Shown: in pieces, positions 23,455 through 35,172 of the stretch
Position numbering within the stretch: the stretch's first letter is position 1
Layout: each line of letters starts with the position of its first letter
Assembly (NCBI GenBank): GCA_020002185.1
Contig: CM034531.1
Coordinates: forward strand, 41,962,867 to 42,026,866
Reading direction: 5' to 3'
Source of the DNA: Paraescarpia echinospica
Taxonomy: Eukaryota > Annelida > Polychaeta > Sabellida > Siboglinidae
Length of the DNA stretch: 64,000 nucleotides
Position numbers and translations under genes: made by a program
The notes under the pieces: model-generated
What the model saw: only the letters and a program-made list of their open reading frames with translations
Databases searched by the model: none
Told to the model about the DNA's origin: nothing

Positions 23455-24492
23455 GCGGTTGCGCGCAAGGAAAAGACGAACAATATTCTGTGATTCCGGA
23501 ATGTGATCTTCATCCTCATCGTTGTCCTCATCACGGTCTGCTCCCACGTCAGGATCATATGGCGCTGTCTGGCAATTGCAGGTATTACAGCGAACACAGT
23601 AGTCAGTTTCAACCGTCGCCCAAATGGAGGCATGTGAATCTCCTCTTCACCATAAAGGCCCTTTAGAAAGGGCCTTTAGGGTTATGGAGAGTTCGTGCAT
23701 ATGCAAGATTGTATGCTCGGTCTGGCTCGGTTTGTGGCCTGTTCAGTGGGGTCAACAAGTATGGTAGAGCGGCGTACCCTCCATTGCCTAGAAGCAGACC
23801 TTGGTTTTCCCATGTTTTAAAGCTGGCTTTCAAGTGCGATTAATTAAATATTGTGGACTCATGGGCACTTCCGGGTCAGCCGGCTACCACACTGGATATG
23901 ACCGTGCTGGCATCACATGTAAATTGACAATTCATGGAGTGCCCCCCTTTATGTTGATGAAGCGCTGTGAGTCTTCCCCGCCTGGATTACTAATCGCAAT
24001 ATGCGTGCAGCCAATGGCTGCCACCACTTGCGGAAAGTTGGCGATCTGGTAAGAACCCTCTCTCACTTGCTGCACTTCCCGCTCCCGAGGGAACCGTATA
24101 AACGAGTGCTTTCTCCGGGCCAAGGCGGACCGGGCCCTTTTAACGATCCCGCACACAGTTGACTGGTGTACGTGAATTACGTCCCCGACTGTTATCTGGA
24201 ATGTTCCTCTGGCATAAAATTCAAGGGCAATGAGCACCTGCAAAAATGCTGGAATAGCAAGTTCCTTTCAGCAGGTGGCTCAATGTCAGGGCCTACTAGT
24301 TCTATAATATATTGTACAGTGGCTTTTGGTAAATCGAAATCTTTTAATGTAGTGACCCTCGTCAGTAAACCAATGAAAAGGATTCATTCGATCACGAAAC
24401 GCTGTTTCACGGCGAAGTTGGTTACGCCGTTGACCCTGCCGGTTGGCCGCTAGTATATGTCTGACATATCGAAATCTTTCAATCTGATCCAT
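23455..24492 (-). pseudogene. PIF/Harbinger (HARBI1-like) transposase pseudogene
   Basis: In order on the minus strand: FRDRMNPF..FTDE...KRFRF (24290-24400), a frameshifted segment with VQYIIELVG, then 24243-23932 with LIALEFYARGTFQ, VGDVIHVHQSTV, FPREREVQQ, ANFPQVVAAIGCTHI and NIKGG. After a slip in a G run come CDAS, a stop where WPGS.HDS.IFN is expected, LLLGNGGY, LLTPLNRPQ and a C-terminal RLKLTTVFAVI. These are DDE_Tnp_4-type landmarks. At least three in-frame stops and several shifts show that it is dead. Harbinger transposases cut and paste together with a Myb-like partner, and a similar remnant lies 2.5 kb away at 27.0-27.6 kb on the same strand. Confidence 0.85.
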
Positions 24493-25013
24493 TTCTCTAC
24501 ACAGGGCTTGAACTGTAGTCTCTGTTTCTTGACAGCATTCTTGCTGGAACGTATTCTATTATCAAGTTCCACTCAGCCACGTACGAGATGAAAGCTGAAT
24601 GCTCAAGTAAAGAGCATATTCGAAACCAGGGTCATCTTGTCTATGTAAGTTAACACATCGCAGTTTGAGCCAGAGAGCCAGACTACAAGTTCCTTTAATA
24701 GATGGCAGAGTACCGAAAGGGGAATATAGGTCAGCACTCCAATCATGCGCTCCTACGGCAATGGTGTCAAGCTGACATTAGCAATACAGCACAGAAACGA
24801 TGCAACGAATGTATGCTTTCTATATCCATGTCACATGCGTGTATGTCGGCTGGAATACTTGTAAGAATTTCTGGAAGCTTTGCACTGTGTTTACAACCCT
24901 GGGTGGAATGGTGATGAATGCGAGGGAGGCGTCACTGGATCATGCATGTTGTGGTTCACGGGTTGAACCATGGTGTACAGTGGATAAGATTCATCTGCAG
25001 CTGGAGATTTTAC

Positions 25014-25017
<4 letters not shown>

Positions 25018-25066
<49 letters not shown>
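25018..25066. repeat. (TG)n microsatellite
   Basis: About 24 TG dinucleotides, then an imperfect GTGTGC-rich tail to 25110. Confidence 0.97.
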
Positions 25067-25069
<3 letters not shown>

Positions 25070-25239
25070 TGTGTGTGCGTGTGCGCGCGTGTGCATGTGG
25101 GTGTTCGTGTCCGTATATGATATGCAATGCTGGTCAATATTTCCTGACTGTGACATGTTGAAGGGTGTGGGGTGATCGTCAATTGATTATACACAATGTA
25201 ACGTGGCATAGAGTCTTCTAATTAATACCCAGATAGCAC

Positions 25240-25400
25240 AACTACAGCGGGCCGACAGCGGACCGACAGCGGCAAAGTCATCGGCCCGCTGTCGGCATCC
25301 GCCTGCGGGCCGAGGGATTTTTTGTCCGGCGGCTCGCCTTCGGGCCGAGGGCGGCTCATAGTCGGACGCCGATACTCTGCCGATGGTCAGCCGCTCATAT
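25240..25400. repeat. GC-rich palindromic block
   Basis: Abruptly GC-rich in AT-rich surroundings. CGGGCCGACAGCGG recurs inverted as CCGCTGTCGGC about 30 bp later, and GGGCCGAGG occurs twice. The composition suggests an inserted foldback element or fragment. No coding call. Confidence 0.6.
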
Positions 25401-25409
25401 GCTGACTGT

Positions 25410-26980
25410 GCCTAATTTTGCTAAATGTGTGTATTGTGTGTGTTTTCAAGTAATAAAACCAAATTATACACATACACTTATGTGTATTGGTCTCATAACT
25501 TGAACATTTCTATAGTAACCATCATGCATTGTTACTTGATACACATTCATCAATTTATTGAGATTAACTGAAATTTGGAAGTTCAAAACAATAAAATAAT
25601 ATAGTAATATATTATTTAGGAACATAAATGTAATCTGCTTCAAAAAGAGAATGGGTGTCGAGTATCCCATCCAGTTATTATAAACTATAATTAAATACGC
25701 AAACAACTCCAATGCGCATAACAAACACATAATTTAATACAAGAAAATCAAAAGGCAAAGTTGCAATTAGTGTCCATTGATTCATACGGCACATGACAAC
25801 TCAAAATATTTTATAAAAAGGCTGCTTAATTATTAATGTCCATAAAGTCTTTTCTGCTACATCCAGCTGCATTTGTCATCCGGTGCTGTCTAACACCATT
25901 CCCGTCAGAGGCAGTCTTGGGAGTACTTTCGAATTTTCTCCTGATGTTGTATACGTGAGTGGCAATGTTGCTACTTCATTCTTTCTGACAGCATCTGGAA
26001 TATTAACGTACAAATATTTAATTTCTTCAATGAAGGTACCACATTGTACAATGCATAGTATCTATAAAATTTGTAAAATATTAAACATATTTTGTCTCAC
26101 AATAAGGTCACATAAAATAATTTTACTTGACTTTTATAAAATAAATTCCCGGTTTCTCATCAGCACAAACATTTTAAACAAGCTTCCACAAAACTTTATT
26201 TTGACATATAATTATCCTTTGATTAAATATGCATGCAATAATTCTGCGCAAAAAGAGAAAGCTGTATTTCACGCCAAACCAAAAGAATGTGCCTTCTTGT
26301 AAGAAATACATTCAGTAGATATCTTAAGACTTTTAAGTTGTTAATTGATGACGATGAGTTGCATTGATAGTTGTTAGTACCGTCATCAGGATCAACATAC
26401 ACACATTTACCATAAATCGCACCCCTCATTTACATATTAATGAAGTTCTGATGAGAAACCTGGAATTGTTTTATATAGCCCTAAAGTAAAGCGACATAAA
26501 TGGCAGAAATTGTGTGGGCCATAAACTGACAGAAGGCGCCTAGTGTAAGCACTCCATCTATCACACATTTACCATGTCACACTAACAAACAGTAACACGC
26601 AGCACAGGGACAGCATTTGTTGTTGTTGTTGAGATCCGTTCATCTTCATCATAGCATCGTCATCCATAGCCTACAGGGCGGCTACAATCATGACATCAGG
26701 TTATTCTGCCCCACATTTTATTTCATGTTTTATGCATAAATAACAAGTTTCCACACAATCAAATGTGTGTTTATAAAGTCACGCCCAAATTAATGTATTT
26801 GATAATCTAGAAATATACAAAGATTTACAACAGAATGTCTAAAAACGTACCTTTTTCCCCGGAGCTCTGCTTTGACTGTTTCCTCTAACCGTCAGTCTGG
26901 ACTTTGTTCAAAAATGGCGGTACACCGTAGTGTCAAATGTCACAACCCCAGTGCTCCAACCGAGGCAGGCCCGACTGCTG
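25410..26980. other. AT-rich intergenic region
   Basis: No protein domain, RNA or clear repeat that I recognise. Open frames here are short and without family resemblance. Confidence 0.4.
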
Positions 26981-26999
26981 ATAAATGACTAACGGACTT

Positions 27000-27574
27000 G
27001 TCACTGGGTCAACGGCGGCTAGGGAGCGGCTGGCAGGCGGCTGTCGTGTGCCGACGAGTGCCACTTCCCTTGGGCAGCCAGCAAGGAGGACTGACTAGTG
27101 GCGTCATCCTGGTTTGTGTCATACACATTAACCGCCACTACCTCAGCCGCGGCTTCAGCAGAGGTTTCAGGGGCAGCCTTAGCATCGTCATCGAACATAT
27201 TTTGCAGTTGCTCGAATTCTCGTGGCACGAGTTCTTTTATTGTCAATATTTAATTTTATTGTCTGGCGGTTCTGGTGGTGGAGAACCCCCGCCAGGTTTT
27301 TCCCCGGTTTTTCAAAGTCACTGACCCCTTTTTTGGCCAACATTTTCATTCTTTTCCATTGCCCCTGCAATTATTTCTCATCCCTCCCCGGAAACCGAGC
27401 ACTGGAATTTTCTGTGATTTTCATCCCATGCGTCTTTCTTACTTTTGGTTGAATTTCATCACGCAATTTGCATTCGACTAGAGTTACCTTGTCTGTGAAT
27501 AGTTGTAGATGGAACTCCTTCTCCTCCCTATTAAACGTTGGAGTACGTTTTGCCTTGAAGGCAATTTTCCACAC
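27000..27574 (-). pseudogene. Myb/SANT-like DNA-binding protein remnant (PF13873-type, Harbinger-associated style)
   Basis: The minus strand reads KRTPTFNREEKEFHLQL (27530-27480), like the opening helix of Myb/SANT-like domain 5 proteins. It then reads, in a shifted frame, LQGQWKRMKMLAKKG (27370-27325), where the family has a K..W.NLK...KK block. Last comes KELVPREFEQLQNMFDDDA (27235-27180), resembling the family's spacer end. At least two frame changes, so it is non-functional. Possibly the partner of the Harbinger transposase at 23.5-24.5 kb. Confidence 0.7.
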
Positions 27575-27599
27575 TTTTGGAACAAATTTGCATTAACAA

Positions 27600-29745
27600 C
27601 ACACCAAACTGTCATTGCAGATGTTAACGTTTCTATAACCCCATTAGAGTCGAAACACAATGTGTCTTATAGAGCCATTCATAGGATAGACATTACAGCT
27701 TTAATGGCTGATATCCATGTATCCGACTTTATCACATATTCAAAAAACATCTATCTGACTTATAATTATTAACAGTACTGTCAAGTACTCAATGCTTTAC
27801 TTAACAAACATGGACCTATAATATCAAATGTGTGTCAGAAAGGCCACCGGCTCCATAGCTGACTTCCAAAATTATACTATCTAAAAGGCGTCGTCATTAT
27901 TTAGAGCGTGTATGGCGCAAATCGCGCTCGCCATTAGATAGGTCGCGCTATTCTAAGCAATATCACCTCTGTAACAGACAAATGGCCAAAGCTAAATCAG
28001 ATTATTACACAAATATGATCATAAATAAGTCTGATAACCCGCGTCAGTTATGAGACTGCATCAATAACATTCTACACAGACGGCTACCTGATCATGTGTC
28101 AATTAAGTCTCTATGTGATTCGTTTACAATCAGTATTATTCTTTCTGCTTTCCCACGTCATAATTTAAGTAATGTCAGTGTGAACTTTCCACAAGTAAAT
28201 TCTCTACTTGTATCATTTGAACTTGCAACAGTTGATGAAGTTAGGAAAATAATTATGTCCTCCCCAAATAAATCTTGTGCACTTGATCTTTAAAAAAAAA
28301 TACTACTAAAAGCATGTCTCAATACAGTAATTAGACCAATAACAAATATTATAAATGCATCACTTTGCTCTGGTTGTGTTCCTGATGATTTCAAATACGC
28401 CCATGTCAAACCATTTCTTAAGTAGTCATCTCTGCCTAAACAAGATCTAAACAGTTATAAACATATTTCTAACCTCAGCTTTATTTCCAAAATACTAGAA
28501 AAGGTTGTAGCAAGTCGTCTAAGGTCTCACATTAGCACAAATGTCTTAACTAATGTGTCATAATCGGCATATAGACAGTGTCATTAAACATAGACTGCCC
28601 TCTTAAAGGTTCATAATGACATTAACTTGAACATTAATAATGGTAAAGTGACTGCACTTACCTTACTAGATCTCTCTGCTGTTTTTGACACGATTGATCA
28701 CAGCATTCTCATTGAACGCTCATTAAAGTGGTGCGGCATATCTGGCACAGCTCTAAGCTGGTTTTCTTCATATCTTACTGACATATACCAAACTATAAAG
28801 ATTGGGAATTGCTTTTCAGCTGCACTGCCAGCTGAAAAGTGCAAACTGAAAGGCGTGCCGGCGGCAAGGAGACGTCGCGTCAGGGTGACCAGGTCGGCGA
28901 GGGACAGACCGGCAGTTTCCTGTCGGCTCTGCTAGCACCGTTGGCCGGTGCGGTCTTTCTACCCTTGCTCAAAGAGGTGCTACTCAAGTAGTCGATGGAA
29001 CACGCACGGAACGTGGCCTTGGTAGATCCACGACTGTTGGACAGTCTTCGCACCCCGCCACCACCGACGGATACCTATACTAAATGCTTGTATCTTTAGT
29101 TAGTAAAATTCGTGTGCACTCGTATACTTTCGTGTTTCGTTCGTTCTTTCATACACGCGCATTCATACATAACTTTCTACCAGGTGGCAATATTTGTACT
29201 TCTTTCCGCTAGGTGGCAGGTCATGTGACCACCATGACAGACGCCATCTTATAATGTATCCATGGGTCCTCAGTTCCCACCATCGGTGATGTCTAAAAAA
29301 CTCTAAAGTACTACAGACATAACTTATCATCTTAATGCTGATGATACTCAGATCTACATTTCGTTGGCTACCCCGGATACAAATCGCTCCCTTAACCAAC
29401 TTAGTGATTGCCTTCAAGATACCTTCCACTGGATTACTGACAGCAAGTTGAAATTAAATGCGAATAAAACTGAATTGATCATTATTGGTACGCCAATGCA
29501 ACCATCTTATTTGCATTCATTGTTTACTCTTGTAAGAAAACCTATGCAACTTCGATCATCTAATTCTGACCTACTTTTTTGTTCCTAGAGTCAACACTAA
29601 CATTGGAACTTGGGTTTTTTGCTGTTGCTGCACGAATTCTTTGGAATATGCTCCCTCTTAGTGTTAGATCAGTTGAACATATTAAACAATTCCGTCATCA
29701 TTTAAAAACTTATCTTTGTCACAAAATCGAGTGTATGTATTAATA
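27600..29745 (+). pseudogene. CR1-type LINE remnant, interrupted
   Basis: Plus-strand ORF2 relics in order: HRIDITALMADIHVSDF, RRRHYLERVWRKSRSPLDR, DEVRKIIMSSPNKSCALD, ISKILEKVVASRL, LLDLSAVFDTIDHSIL, ALSWFSSYLTDIYQT. After an insert at 28826-29310 come NADDTQIYIS, TDSKLKLNANKTE and a C-terminal LPLSVRSVEHIKQFRHHLKT. The ADD catalytic box survives as NADDTQ. Many stops and shifts, and the segment with the PQG motif is lost at the insert. Old and inactive. Confidence 0.85.
28826..29310 (+). mobile_element. foreign insert in the CR1 LINE, with possible Polinton/Maverick-derived coding fragments
   Basis: CR1 coding stops after GNCFS and resumes with the ADD box near 29312. The intervening DNA is GC-rich at its start. 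One frame ends in LSALLAPLAGAVFLPLL and a stop at 28989-28991. Four bases later an ATG (28995) opens MEHARNVALVDPRLLDSL then TPPPPTDT. I recall this pair of adjacent small proteins (a basic protein with a hydrophobic GGFL-type tail, then MEHA..VDPRLL) from Polinton-like elements of invertebrates. That identity is memory-based. Only fragments are present and none can be functional. Confidence 0.5.
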
Positions 29746-31125
29746 ATTTAATAAATTGGCGGTACCCGAATTTACATGGCAAGTTATAGGTTCAGGTGCA
29801 CTAAGATTCGGAGTGAACGAAAAGCTAAACGTAACACCAGATATGTAGTACGAGAAACCAACTGGCGTTCTCGTTTAATACAACAACATAAACATATTCG
29901 GTTCAGTGATAGTTGGCCAACCGTTACTCTACTATGTCATTATAAAACCATACATTGAGCTCAAAAAGCATGCATCCAAATACGGATTTACATGGGAGAC
30001 AATTAAACAGCTGATCACTTACATGAACACGGGTACACACCCTTATAAAAACAGTTAGCCGTGACCAATGTCTCGTGATGTGCGAATGTCAACGTTTAGC
30101 CGCGTTCAGCAAGATGTCAGGACGAAAGTCGCACGGCGATCAGCGAACGATTATACCTAGTCGAAAGCAGGCTACTCGGGCGATAAAGTAGACGGTAGAT
30201 TTGCCATGTCGATCCCACGCGAAACACCAGGTAACAACACGGAAACGATGCCACGACGTCGAGAAGGTCTGTCACGGAGTCCGAGTTACGTCAGATGAGC
30301 TATAGCCCGGCGGAATGGCTATGCCTCGTTGACAGTCGCTAGCAGACAAAACGGTGGTAGCTTCGCATTCGATTTCGAAGATCACATCAAAACGGAGTTG
30401 CATACGATTATCACTCAGTCTTCTTCAACACGTGAGAAGTGCAGCGACTCACACCTAATCAGTATTATTCAAATCGTAGAGGTATTTACCTCAAGCGTTG
30501 GGCGGACACACATTTCGGCCCAATTCCTGGAGACGAGAGTGCAACACTTCTTCTGCTCAAATGTTCGTCTGGTCTCGAGTGGCCGTTCGCTCCCTATATA
30601 GCCCTATTGCCTTATGCCAGTCTGACCAACCATGACACTTGACACAAACCAATGTCGTCCCAGAAATCGGCTCCCGAAACCTTTCACACTTCGAACCAAT
30701 CCATTCAACTCGCTGATTTTAAAATAGATGTTGCTGGCTAAACGCATGGCTATATATGTGCCCTTATAATCTTTAAATTACGTGAATTACTTACAAAATT
30801 AATATCACTGGATTCCCTGTATCGAGCCGGATACCATAACGTTCATCGTACATTCCAACTCTCACTAATTAATCCATAATTTTAATAAAACACATACTCT
30901 TTTCAAAAGCTAGGTGTGACCTCGGTGTTTTTCACACCTACATTTCTGTAAACAACTATTGTAAGTTCATAATATAATCTTCTTGTAACCACAACATAAG
31001 TAATTTGCAAGGTCACTATATCACCAGTCGCGTTAAATAATTTATACTGATACCAAATTTGGTATACCTAACCGTAAGATTAGTGGTGATTGCTACAAAT
31101 GAAGTTAGTTAAATCTAACTCGTCG
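29746..31125. other. intergenic region, unassigned
   Basis: Moderately GC-rich from 29760 to 30650 with short open frames on the plus strand that I cannot match to any family. It may be an eroded element. Nothing firm. Confidence 0.35.
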
Positions 31126-31127
31126 GT

Positions 31128-31265
31128 AGTTAAAACGTTGGCCTGAGAGCCAATCATCATCTCAACCCGAATCTGAAGTAAAGCCCATACCGGTAACATT
31201 GGCAGCGCCAGCAAATGTGCTGTCACCTAGCGGCTTATAAGTGACTATCGCCCGCTAACTATAAT
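31128..31265. repeat. dispersed repeat with LINE-like 3' tail, copy 1
   Basis: Shares GTTGGCCTGAGAGCCAATCA, CCGAATCTG, TACCGGTAACATTGGC and a CTGTCACCT..CGGC tail with 32142-32290. The tail resembles the end of the LINE at 32340-33870. Confidence 0.65.
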
Positions 31266-31344
31266 GATCGCATGTCTACCAGTAGTTTGTATGAGCCTCG
31301 CTCTGGTGTGTCGCTCGATCATCGCCCACCTCCTGGTGTTTAAT

Positions 31345-31915
31345 CTCGCTTAACCGACTCTCGCCTCTGAATGGCCCTTCTGAATGTTATTCGCTAGATG
31401 GCAACACTGGTATACTCATGAAGTAAAGCGTCATCAAATTGTGAAGTTATATGTGACGTATTGTCAGGATTTGCCGTGTATTAATAATTATTAATCTCGC
31501 TTAACCGACTCTCTCCTAGCTGCGTGACTTCGCCAGGAAGATAGTCTGGCTCAGAATCGTGCTTTGACTGCTAACTGCCGGTTAGCACGTCTACCCCCAG
31601 AATGTTTATATATTATATATGTTTTCGATAACGAAAAGAAATAACGAAATAGTGCCCGGTCGAAATAGTATTATACAAAATAAAAATGAATCTTAAAATA
31701 AATGAACACAAACAAAAGTTTCAAGTACTTTGTGGGATTCGCACCGGCGACCCTAAAAGTAGCAGCCCGACAAGCTACCCATTTAACCACCCAGATCAGC
31801 ACTTTTTTGTACTGCATATATTAGTTAGCAGTCCGACCGTTAGCGAGACATCGATTGCACTTTGTTTAGTTAAATTGTTCCTTGTTTGCTATTTACATCA
31901 TGCTTATTCACACTT
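31345..31915 (-). mobile_element. tRNA-derived SINE, copy 2
   Basis: Diverged copy of the SINE at 22300-22690. Shared blocks include CCAGGAAGATAGTCTGGCTC, TGTTTTCGATAACGAAA, GAAATAGTATTATACAAAAT and CATATATTAGTTAGCAG. The B-box region reads GGGATTCGCACC, mutated from GGATTCGAACC. A 22-bp block with TCTCGCTTAACCGACTCTC occurs twice just 5' of the shared part (31345 and 31492). Confidence 0.7.
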
Positions 31916-32141
31916 AGTCTTTTGTTTCTGGTCGAGCATAAGCAAAGAAAGTCAATACGGAATTTTCGACATGCAGCCACGAGAGCTGCCACCTAGTGAA
32001 TATGCATGTGATTAAAAGGCTCTAAACTACGGTTTATTTTGGGTGTGACATGTTCCAATATAAGTTTAATGTTGAATAGTTGTTATACAATAGTATTATA
32101 TGATAAAAGTGTATCCTTATTTAATTTGTTATTTCATAGTT

Positions 32142-32300
32142 GGCCTGAGAGCCAATCATTGTCTCTACCCGAATCTGGGGTAAAGCTCCCTACCGGTAAC
32201 ATTGGCTAGAGCTTAATAATCCAGGGCGTTGTGATGGGACAATGCTGCCACCTCACGGCGCCTGGATAATCGAGACTACGTGGTGTTGTGTGTTTAAAGT
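32142..32300. repeat. dispersed repeat with LINE-like 3' tail, copy 2
   Basis: Counterpart of 31128-31265: GGCCTGAGAGCCAATCA, GGGGTAAAGCTCCC, TACCGGTAACATTGGC, then CTGCCACCTCACGGCGCC. The last block is shared with the 3' UTR of the neighbouring LINE at about 32435. Confidence 0.7.
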
Positions 32301-32339
32301 CTCTGACAAAATTTAGACAATAAAAGTTTTACGTTTCAC

Positions 32340-33870
32340 TGTAGTTCGCTCATTATCTTGGATAGAGAAGGCGTAATCTCCCACCTTGGCGCAGAGTCTT
32401 AATGTTCCAGGCAGATGGGATAGGTGAAAACGTGCTGTCACCTCACGGCGCCTTGGTAATCAAGGCTATCTACTGCCTAGACTTCCGGGTCACCAGGTCC
32501 AGCTGGCGATGCCAGTCTCTCCGTGTGGAGCACCGTGAAGAGTGTACTGGTTGATAAGGTGGTCTGCTGTTTGTTGGGCCGCACCGCATTCATTCACAGG
32601 TAGCATTTCCACATAGTTCCCAACTGTGCGTACTAGCGTTGAAACGTCCAACTCTCGTTCGCAGGCGGTTTAGCTTCGTCCAAGCCGTTCGCGGGAGATC
32701 GGAACCAGCACAGTGCACATATGGTTCTGGAATTAACATATGTAGGGAGGTTGGTTTGGACAGCCAGTCCTCTCCATTTGGTTGATATCCAGTGTGCTGT
32801 TGCAGGGATGGCTCTGAAAAAAGATATGCATGTGTCATTCGGGCACACCAGAGGTAGAACTATGTACCTTTTTGACATTTTATGTGCCCCAAATCCGTTG
32901 ATTTAAATTGTACTATTTTGCATGTGATAGTATGGTCGTTTAATTTATAGCTATTTATAGCACAGTCTGGTGCAGGCGATATGTTTGTCGTCGTTAGTTC
33001 TCGGGAACACAAGACAAGCGTACGTTGCATCTGGTGATTGTGTTGTTGATACGGATTTATTTATTTAGTGTTGTTAGTTTGCAACAGTATATGTCATAAA
33101 TATAAATCCGGTCTCAACATGGGACCATTGCCTGTGCCTCATTAAGATTGCGAGGTCGTCCGCATATCCGTATTTATTTGAAGTTGTTTCGGGCAGATCG
33201 TAGATTAGATGTAAATATTGAAGAGAAGTGGTGCTAGGACAGAACCTTGTGGAACACCATTCTTTAGTCGTCTGAGTCTGCTTCGGTGTCCATCGCTGCT
33301 CTTCAGTGCAAAGCTTCGGCTGGAGATCATTTGCATGATGAAGCTAACCATTCGTTTGTCTGGTAGGGTCTGCAGGAGCTTGAGTTGCAGGCCTCGGTGC
33401 CACATGGTGTCATAGGCAGCTGTCAAGTCGACGAATATGGGACCAGCTTTTTCGTTGGCTTGGAAACTGTCTTCTATGTTTTGTGTTAGAAGAGTCAATT
33501 GATCTGTTGTCGACCTTCCGCGTCTGAAACCAGTTTGCTCCTTTTGGTAGTTGCGGGTCGATGATTAGCTCAAGGCGTCCATATATGAGTCTTTCGAGGA
33601 TCTTGTAGGGGATGCAGAGCAGAGATATTGGTCTATAGCTCTTGGCGTCATCCTTAGGTTTGTTAGGCTTAGGGATAGCCATTTCAGCCGCTCGTCTCCA
33701 TAGCTTTGGTATCCTGTTTCGAATCATGCACGCTGATAGGAATATTCGTAGCCAGGTGGTAGCCTTACTTCCAGCGTTAATGATGAATCATGGGTATAGG
33801 CCATCAGGTCCGCCGGCCTTTCTGCTTTTCAGTTGTTTGAGTGCCGTTGTCATTTCTTCTTCAGTGAAGG
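32340..33870 (-). pseudogene. LINE reverse-transcriptase remnant, second family
   Basis: Minus-strand landmarks: LKQLKSRKAGGPDGLYP (33835-33785), IPKLWRRAAEMAIPKPNKPK, SYRPISLLCIPYKILERLIY, then a shifted VDLTAAYDTMWHRGLQLKLL, NGVPQGSVLAPLLFN (33265-33220) and YGYADDLA (about 33170). A C-terminal part at 32830-32530 reads LPRTAWTKLNRLRT and CECGAAQQTADHLI, a C-x-C...H knuckle that follows RT in this LINE type. Stops and shifts in several places. The 3' UTR with GGCGCCGTGAGGTGACAG reaches about 32340. Distinct from copies A-C. Confidence 0.82.
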
Positions 33871-34272
33871 CCCCTCACATATTCATGTCGGCACTTTATT
33901 CTTTCTGTAATGCAGATACACCCATGTGCACTTATCTTGTGAAGTTGCGGTCCATGTTTGGCGATTTTCCATTCTTTCAAATGTGGCGCCACCGTTTGTC
34001 GCTCTTGCGTTTGCGTCATCCTTGCGCGCCAGGGGGCGCTACTGTCAGTCTCGATACCCCTGACAGATCGCCTCGGGGAACTTTAATAAGCTAAGCAAAT
34101 AATATCACTTGCTTGGAAGTTCCGGTGGTCTTCAATTGAGCCAGATGATGCACATGGAATGTTCAGGAAGTAGACTTAATTATTTGAGTACATAATACCG
34201 ATCAGAGGCTCGTGAGAATGGTCGAATTGGTAATTATATTGGGATTCCCGGAAGTCGACGGCTTCGTCATGG
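33871..34272. other. spacer between LINE and inverted-arm element
   Basis: Nothing recognised beyond a short palindromic GGCGCCACC/CGCCAGGGGGCGC region near 33985-34035. Confidence 0.35.
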
Positions 34273-35172
34273 AACTTTGGTCAACTCTGGTAATTTGCAT
34301 AAATCCAAGATGGCCACTGGGCGATGTCTTGAAAAATTTAACTTTTGAACTAATTGTCCTAGAATGATGTATACTACCTCTTTTAAGCTTTTAAGGGGTG
34401 TTGAGGTGCGTAGAATCCATTTCTGATGTTATTTTTTCAATTCAAGGTCAAGATCAGACGCTGAAGGTCATGTGAAGGTCAAATGTTTTGATTTCTCGTG
34501 GACAATGAATGGAAACTTCTACTAATTTATATTTTAGTTTATTCATGCATATAACTGGATAATCTTACAGTATTTGACACATTTGTTCGTGAGAAAAACA
34601 GTAATCAGTCATATTTAAAACACCTAGTCACATCTGCTACACGTAGTGTATAGTGCAAATATCATTATGAACATTGGCATTCATATTTCTTTGTGAGCGA
34701 AATTCTTGCATTACGTTATCATGCACGAAAGTCATTGTAAGGACGACACAAGGATTGATATCCATAACTATGGATAAAAGATAGTCTTACACAATGCCAT
34801 GCTATAAGCGTGAGGTTTACGCTATCTTAGTAATTGCATATATCGCCTAATAATCTTTACCATTTATTCAGGATCAGCAAGACCATCCTCAACATCTTCA
34901 TGGCTTTCACTCTCCTCATCTACATCCTCATCCTCTACACTCTCATTCTCAAAATGCTCCTCCTCAGTATCCTCCATCTCGATACCCTCCTCGACTCCAG
35001 CCTGAGCCTCTTCTGTCTTAGTGTACGGATTACAGCAGCTCTCTTCGCCAGAGCAGTTGCAGTATGACGTGCACGAAAGATGTTCTTTGTGACAGCAACA
35101 AACCTCCGTGCTGCTCTTCTTGCCCTGTGCCCTACACTCACAATGAATCACGTCACACAGGTGTGGTGGACC
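34273..35172. repeat. left inverted arm
   Basis: Pairs with the right arm (37057-37376 plus 39456-40052). On the minus strand at 35165-34864 it still encodes an open CXC segment, CDVIHCECRAQGKK then EVCCCHKEHLSCTSYCNC and an acidic tail ending LADPE-stop. A short deletion removes the last residues relative to the right arm. Confidence 0.8.

Noticed and set aside
32590..32906. Plus-strand 61-codon frame as a gene
   Set aside because: It overlaps antisense the C-terminal knuckle region of a LINE, which is the better explanation.
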